Shown: positions 5,404-8,454 of the stretch, piece after piece | Layout: each line of letters opens with the position of its first letter | Numbering within the stretch: position 1 is the first letter of the stretch | Assembly: GCA_945870115.1 (NCBI GenBank) | Contig: CAMBRH010000143.1 | Location: forward strand, 1 to 8,454 | Length of the DNA stretch: 8,454 nt | Direction: 5' to 3' | Source: Chitinophaga pinensis | GTDB lineage: Bacteria; Bacteroidota; Bacteroidia; Flavobacteriales_D; Crocinitomicaceae | Program-made: the position numbers and the translations under genes | Notes under the pieces: model-generated | Seen by the model: only the letters and a program-made list of their open reading frames with translations | What the model was told of the DNA's origin: nothing | Databases searched by the model: none

Positions 5404-8400
5404 TTAATTCTGAGAAATCAGCCAATTCAAATAAATAACTTGTTGATTTAATTCATGTACTAAATTCAAATATTGTTCTTCTGAATTTAAGATAAGTTGT
5501 TGCGTATAAATCCATTCAATATTTGAAATGTCTCCATTTTGAAAAAGCAAACTTGTTTTTTTGTTAATTTCTTTGTTATTATTCAAAATCCCATTTTCAA
5601 AATCGATCAAACTGTTTTTCAAAGAATTATATTTTTGAAGATTTTTCAAATATTCATTTTCTAACATCAACTTTTCTTGTTCAATTTTGAAATCAAGTTG
5701 CTTATTTTCAATTGTTAAGGCTTCATTTTTTCGTTTTGTTGCAAGATTAAAAATCGGAATTGTTACACCACCTTGAATTCCTTGAAAACGTTTGTTACCG
5801 CTGAAATATTGATCTACGCCATTAATTTGTTGAACACCAATTAATGTTTGATTAAAATATCCCAAGGTTAAATCTGGATAAGAACGATTTCGATTTAATT
5901 TTTGCTGAATTGTATTTTGTTCTTGATTTATTTCAAGTGGTTTTAACATCAAATGTTCAGAAAAATTTGGCGCATCACTTAACAAAATCATTTTTGACAT
6001 TTCAAGATCAATAATTGGATTTACAAATACCTCTTTTCCAAGCAATAAAGTTAAATTATATTGAGCCATATTGAAATCTTCAAGCTTTCGTTTTATCTTT
6101 TGTTGCAATTCATTTTTTTGATTCTTAAACAACAAATAATCAACTGGTTGAATGTCACTTTGCGAAGCTTTTAATTTCATTTTTACTTCCATTATTTGAA
6201 ATAATGAATCTTGCTCTTGCAATAAAATCATTTGTCTTTTAACGGAAATAAGCATTTGAAAAGCGATTCTCACTTTTAATTTTAAATCTGCTTCATTGAT
6301 TAAATGTTCAAAGTCAGCTTTTTGAGATTTTACAGCTCCCAATTTATTTTCCAAACCATAAATTGTTGGGAAAGGAATCGACTGACTGATGTTCAAATTA
6401 TTATCCGTCTTATTAATCGAATTAAATTGTCCATACATAAATCCAACATTTGTTTTTGGAATTTCTTTATTTCCTTTCGATAACATCAATTGTTTGGAAG
6501 ATTCAAGACTTGAAACAGCTAAATTTTTATTGTTTTCAAGCGCAATTTTGATACAATCTTCTACTTTTAATTCTTGTGAAAAAGATGAAAAATTAAATCC
6601 GATCAATAAAAATAATATTGAAATTGCTTTCAAAGTAGTTTTTCTAATTTTCATTTTTTGTACTGAATTTGAAAGTAAATATAAAATTGGAAGAATGAAC
6701 AAGGTTAAAATTGTTGCAGAAATTAAACCTCCAATTACGACTGTTGCTAAAGGTTTTTGAACTTCAGCTCCGCTTCCATGAGAAATTGCCATTGGTAAAA
6801 AACCTAGAGATGCAACAAAAGCAGTCAATAAAACTGGTCGCAATCTTGATCTTGTTCCTTTAATAATAATTTTATAGATATTCTCTTCACCAGAATCTCT
6901 GATGGAATTAAATTCAGCAATCATCACAATTCCATTTAAAACGGCAACACCAAAAAGTGCTATAAATCCAACTCCCGCAGAAATTGAAAAAGGCATATCT
7001 CGTATCCAAAGAGCAAATATTCCACCAATTGATGCCAAAGGAATAGCTGTAAAAACCAAACTCGCTTGTTTTAAGGATTTAAACGTTACATAAAGAAGAA
7101 TAAAAATCAACAGTAAGGCAACAGGAACAGCAATCATCAAGCGATTTCTTGCACTTTCCAAATTTTTGAAAGTTCCACCAAAAGCTGTTGTATATCCAGC
7201 TTCAAAAACAACTTTTTTATCAATTGCTGCTTTTAATTCAGTAATAATACTACCAACATCACGTCCACGAATGTTGAAACCTACGATAATTCGACGTTTC
7301 GTATCATCGCGCTGAATTTGACTTGGACCAATTTTATAAGCTACATCGGCAACTAATTCAAGTGGAACTTGATTACCATTTGAATTTGTAATAATCAAAG
7401 ATTTCAAATCTTCAATGGAATTTCGGGCTGCAAAATCATTTTTAATTACTAAATCAAAGCGCTTTTCTCCTTCGAAAATCAAACCTGCATTTTTACCTGC
7501 AAATGAGGTATTTATCACATCATTTACTTCTTGAATGGATACATTGTAAAAAGCTAAATTCTCATGATTAAAAGAAACTATTAGTTCTGAAAGTCCCGTA
7601 ACTTCTTCAACATAAACGTCTTGAACACCTTTAATTTTTCCTGCTAATTTTCCAATTTTTTTAGCGTAAACTGACAATTTATCCAAATCCTCACCGTACA
7701 CTTTAACAACTACATCTTGTTTTGCTCCAGTCATTAATTCATTGAAGCGCATTTGAATAGGTTGTTGAAAACCAAATTCAACACCTGAAAAGTAGGACTC
7801 TAATTTTAGCTGCATTTTTTCTGCCAACTCTTCTTTGGTTTCAGCTGATGTCCACTCTTTTTTATCCTTCAGAATAATCATCATATCAGCAGCTTCCATT
7901 GGCATTGGATCTGTTGGAATTTCTGCTGAACCAATTTTTCCAATTACTTTTTTGATTTCAGGAAAATTATCTTTCAGAATTTTTGATGCTTTCCCTGTCG
8001 TTTCAATCATTTTTGTTAGACTTGAACCTGGAGGCAATCTTGTTTCAACAGCAAAATCTCCTTCATCTAAAGTTGGAATAAATTCAGAGCCTAAATTCAT
8101 GAAAATAACAATGCTTATCACAAAAATCGAGACTAAACTTATCAAAACAACTTTTTGATGTCTAACAGTTGAAATTAATGCTGGCATAAATTTGCGTGAA
8201 ATAAAACGAATTATTTTATCGCTTATATTGATTTTGTTTTTAACATTTTTACTTAAAAACAAAGCTGAAACCATAGGAATATACGTCAGTGACAGAATAA
8301 AAGCTCCTAAAATTGCAAACAACACTGTTTCAGCCATTGGTTTAAACATTTTTCCTTCAACACCAATTAAAGTTAATAAAGGCAAATAAACAACCAAAAT

Positions 8401-8454
8401 CACCAACTGTCCAAAAACTGCGCTTTTACTGAATTTTGAAGCAGAAAAAATCAC
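5404..8454 (-). CDS. czcA: CzcA/CusA-type heavy-metal RND pump fused to a TolC/CzcC outer-membrane factor (N-terminus beyond window)
   Basis: One uninterrupted frame of 1016 visible codons joins two proteins; numbering is from base 8454. Residues 1-600 are the C-terminal part of a proton-driven metal RND pump: helices near 12-67 with GVEGKMFKPMAETV (31-44), the second periplasmic loop starting GSEFIPTLDEGDFAVE (122-137), RFNELMTGAKQDVVVKVYGEDL (236-257), and closing helices including FGVAVLNGIVMIAEFN (501-516). Residues 601-1016 are a full-length outer-membrane factor (see separate entry). Metal RND pumps usually have about 1040 residues, so about 430-450 are missing, including the transmembrane proton-relay motif. 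The terminal GTG at 8454 is an ordinary Val codon, not the start. RFNEL, where Cu/Ag-type CusA proteins usually have RxDML, favours divalent metals such as Zn, Co, Ni or Cd. Such fusions are known in Bacteroidetes. The adaptor gene follows in the same operon. Confidence 0.93.
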   Translation of the reverse strand: MIFSASKFSKSAVFGQLVILVVYLPLLTLIGVEGKMFKPMAETVLFAILGAFILSLTYIPMVSALFLSKNVKNKINISDKIIRFISRKFMPALISTVRHQKVVLISLVSIFVISIVIFMNLGSEFIPTLDEGDFAVETRLPPGSSLTKMIETTGKASKILKDNFPEIKKVIGKIGSAEIPTDPMPMEAADMMIILKDKKEWTSAETKEELAEKMQLKLESYFSGVEFGFQQPIQMRFNELMTGAKQDVVVKVYGEDLDKLSVYAKKIGKLAGKIKGVQDVYVEEVTGLSELIVSFNHENLAFYNVSIQEVNDVINTSFAGKNAGLIFEGEKRFDLVIKNDFAARNSIEDLKSLIITNSNGNQVPLELVADVAYKIGPSQIQRDDTKRRIIVGFNIRGRDVGSIITELKAAIDKKVVFEAGYTTAFGGTFKNLESARNRLMIAVPVALLLIFILLYVTFKSLKQASLVFTAIPLASIGGIFALWIRDMPFSISAGVGFIALFGVAVLNGIVMIAEFNSIRDSGEENIYKIIIKGTRSRLRPVLLTAFVASLGFLPMAISHGSGAEVQKPLATVVIGGLISATILTLFILPILYLLSNSVQKMKIRKTTLKAISILFLLIGFNFSSFSQELKVEDCIKIALENNKNLAVSSLESSKQLMLSKGNKEIPKTNVGFMYGQFNSINKTDNNLNISQSIPFPTIYGLENKLGAVKSQKADFEHLINEADLKLKVRIAFQMLISVKRQMILLQEQDSLFQIMEVKMKLKASQSDIQPVDYLLFKNQKNELQQKIKRKLEDFNMAQYNLTLLLGKEVFVNPIIDLEMSKMILLSDAPNFSEHLMLKPLEINQEQNTIQQKLNRNRSYPDLTLGYFNQTLIGVQQINGVDQYFSGNKRFQGIQGGVTIPIFNLATKRKNEALTIENKQLDFKIEQEKLMLENEYLKNLQKYNSLKNSLIDFENGILNNNKEINKKTSLLFQNGDISNIEWIYTQQLILNSEEQYLNLVHELNQQVIYLNWLISQN
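5407..6654 (-). other. TolC/CzcC-type outer-membrane channel module of the fusion protein
   Basis: These are residues 601-1016 of the fusion, 416 residues, the size of a free-standing CzcC-type factor. After the internal signal peptide comes ELKVEDCIKIALENN (628-642), the usual start of an outer-membrane efflux repeat. Long Lys/Gln/Glu-rich helices run at about 705-800 and 905-1005. Strand segments include NLNISQSIPFPTIYG (686-700) and GIQGGVTIPIFNL (892-904), where QxIPF and GVTIPIFN are the two equivalent membrane-proximal motifs of the family. The two-fold internal repeat is therefore complete. A trimer of this module would form the outer-membrane barrel and periplasmic tunnel. No residue suggests decay. 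Confidence 0.85.
6577..6654 (-). other. Complete signal peptide at the pump-channel junction
   Basis: Residues 601-626 of the fusion read as a textbook signal peptide: Met, a basic n-region (MKIRKTTLK), a hydrophobic core (AISILFLLIGF) and a polar end NFSSFS followed by Q627. Ser at -3 and -1 with Gln at +1 fits the signal peptidase I pattern frequent in Bacteroidetes. The segment follows directly after the last pump helix (TILTLFILPILYLL, 581-594) and the short linker SNSVQK. It could direct the channel domain across the inner membrane and allow it to be cut free. Cleavage is inferred, not shown. Confidence 0.7.

Noticed and set aside
6577..6700. Fusion as a sequencing or frameshift artefact joining two genes
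   Set aside because: The frame runs without interruption through the junction, both halves are full and well formed, and such fusions are known in Bacteroidetes.
187..8389. Plus-strand open frames of 60-123 codons scattered through the window
   Set aside because: All but one lie opposite a supported minus-strand gene in AT-rich DNA, have no recognisable domains and no promoter of their own; they are shadows. The one at 187-381 lies opposite the antiporter gene.
8452..8454. GTG at the window edge as a start codon for the efflux protein
   Set aside because: It falls mid-protein, at the beginning of a conserved pump segment; the frame is open at the edge and about 430-450 residues are missing upstream.

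Overview
The window is AT-rich (roughly 30% GC by eye) and every gene I can support lies on the minus strand. Several traits point to a Bacteroidota member, most likely of the Flavobacteriia. Promoter-like elements match the Bacteroidetes -7 consensus TAnnTTTG. Leaders are A-rich and lack Shine-Dalgarno sequences. The signal peptide in the efflux protein ends in the S-x-S|Q pattern common in this phylum. The metal-efflux transporter is fused to its outer-membrane channel, an arrangement known in this group.

Layout in transcription order, from high to low coordinates: (1) 8454-5404 holds the C-terminal part of a CzcA/CusA-type heavy-metal RND pump, continuous in one reading frame with a complete TolC/CzcC-type outer-membrane factor; the pump's N-terminal part, including its proton-relay helix, lies beyond the window. 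(2) 5368-4235 is a CzcB-type periplasmic adaptor lipoprotein, 35 nt downstream. (3) 4115-2886 is a Glu/Leu/Phe/Val dehydrogenase-family enzyme with its own good promoter (TACATTTG) and a strong GAAA-loop terminator. (4) 2727-2047 and 2045-687 are an OmpR-type response regulator and a membrane histidine kinase, one base apart. (5) 686-417 is an intergenic region with a direct repeat, a promoter-like element, a terminator and a second promoter candidate. (6) 416-1 is the N-terminal part of an NhaD-type Na+/H+ antiporter running off the window.

Genes 1 and 2 encode an inner-membrane pump, a periplasmic adaptor and an outer-membrane channel on two polypeptides, which together should expel divalent metal ions across the envelope. 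The two-component system resembles the CusRS/CzcRS class often found near such pumps. Here it is separated from the efflux genes by the dehydrogenase and is followed directly by the antiporter, so its target is open. The most noteworthy points are the complete signal peptide buried at the pump-channel junction, the 11-bp-period repeat with a promoter-like element just ahead of a terminator, and a dehydrogenase that appears to lack the glutamate-specificity residues. I see no RNA gene, CRISPR array, insertion sequence or phage feature, and no wholly new system.
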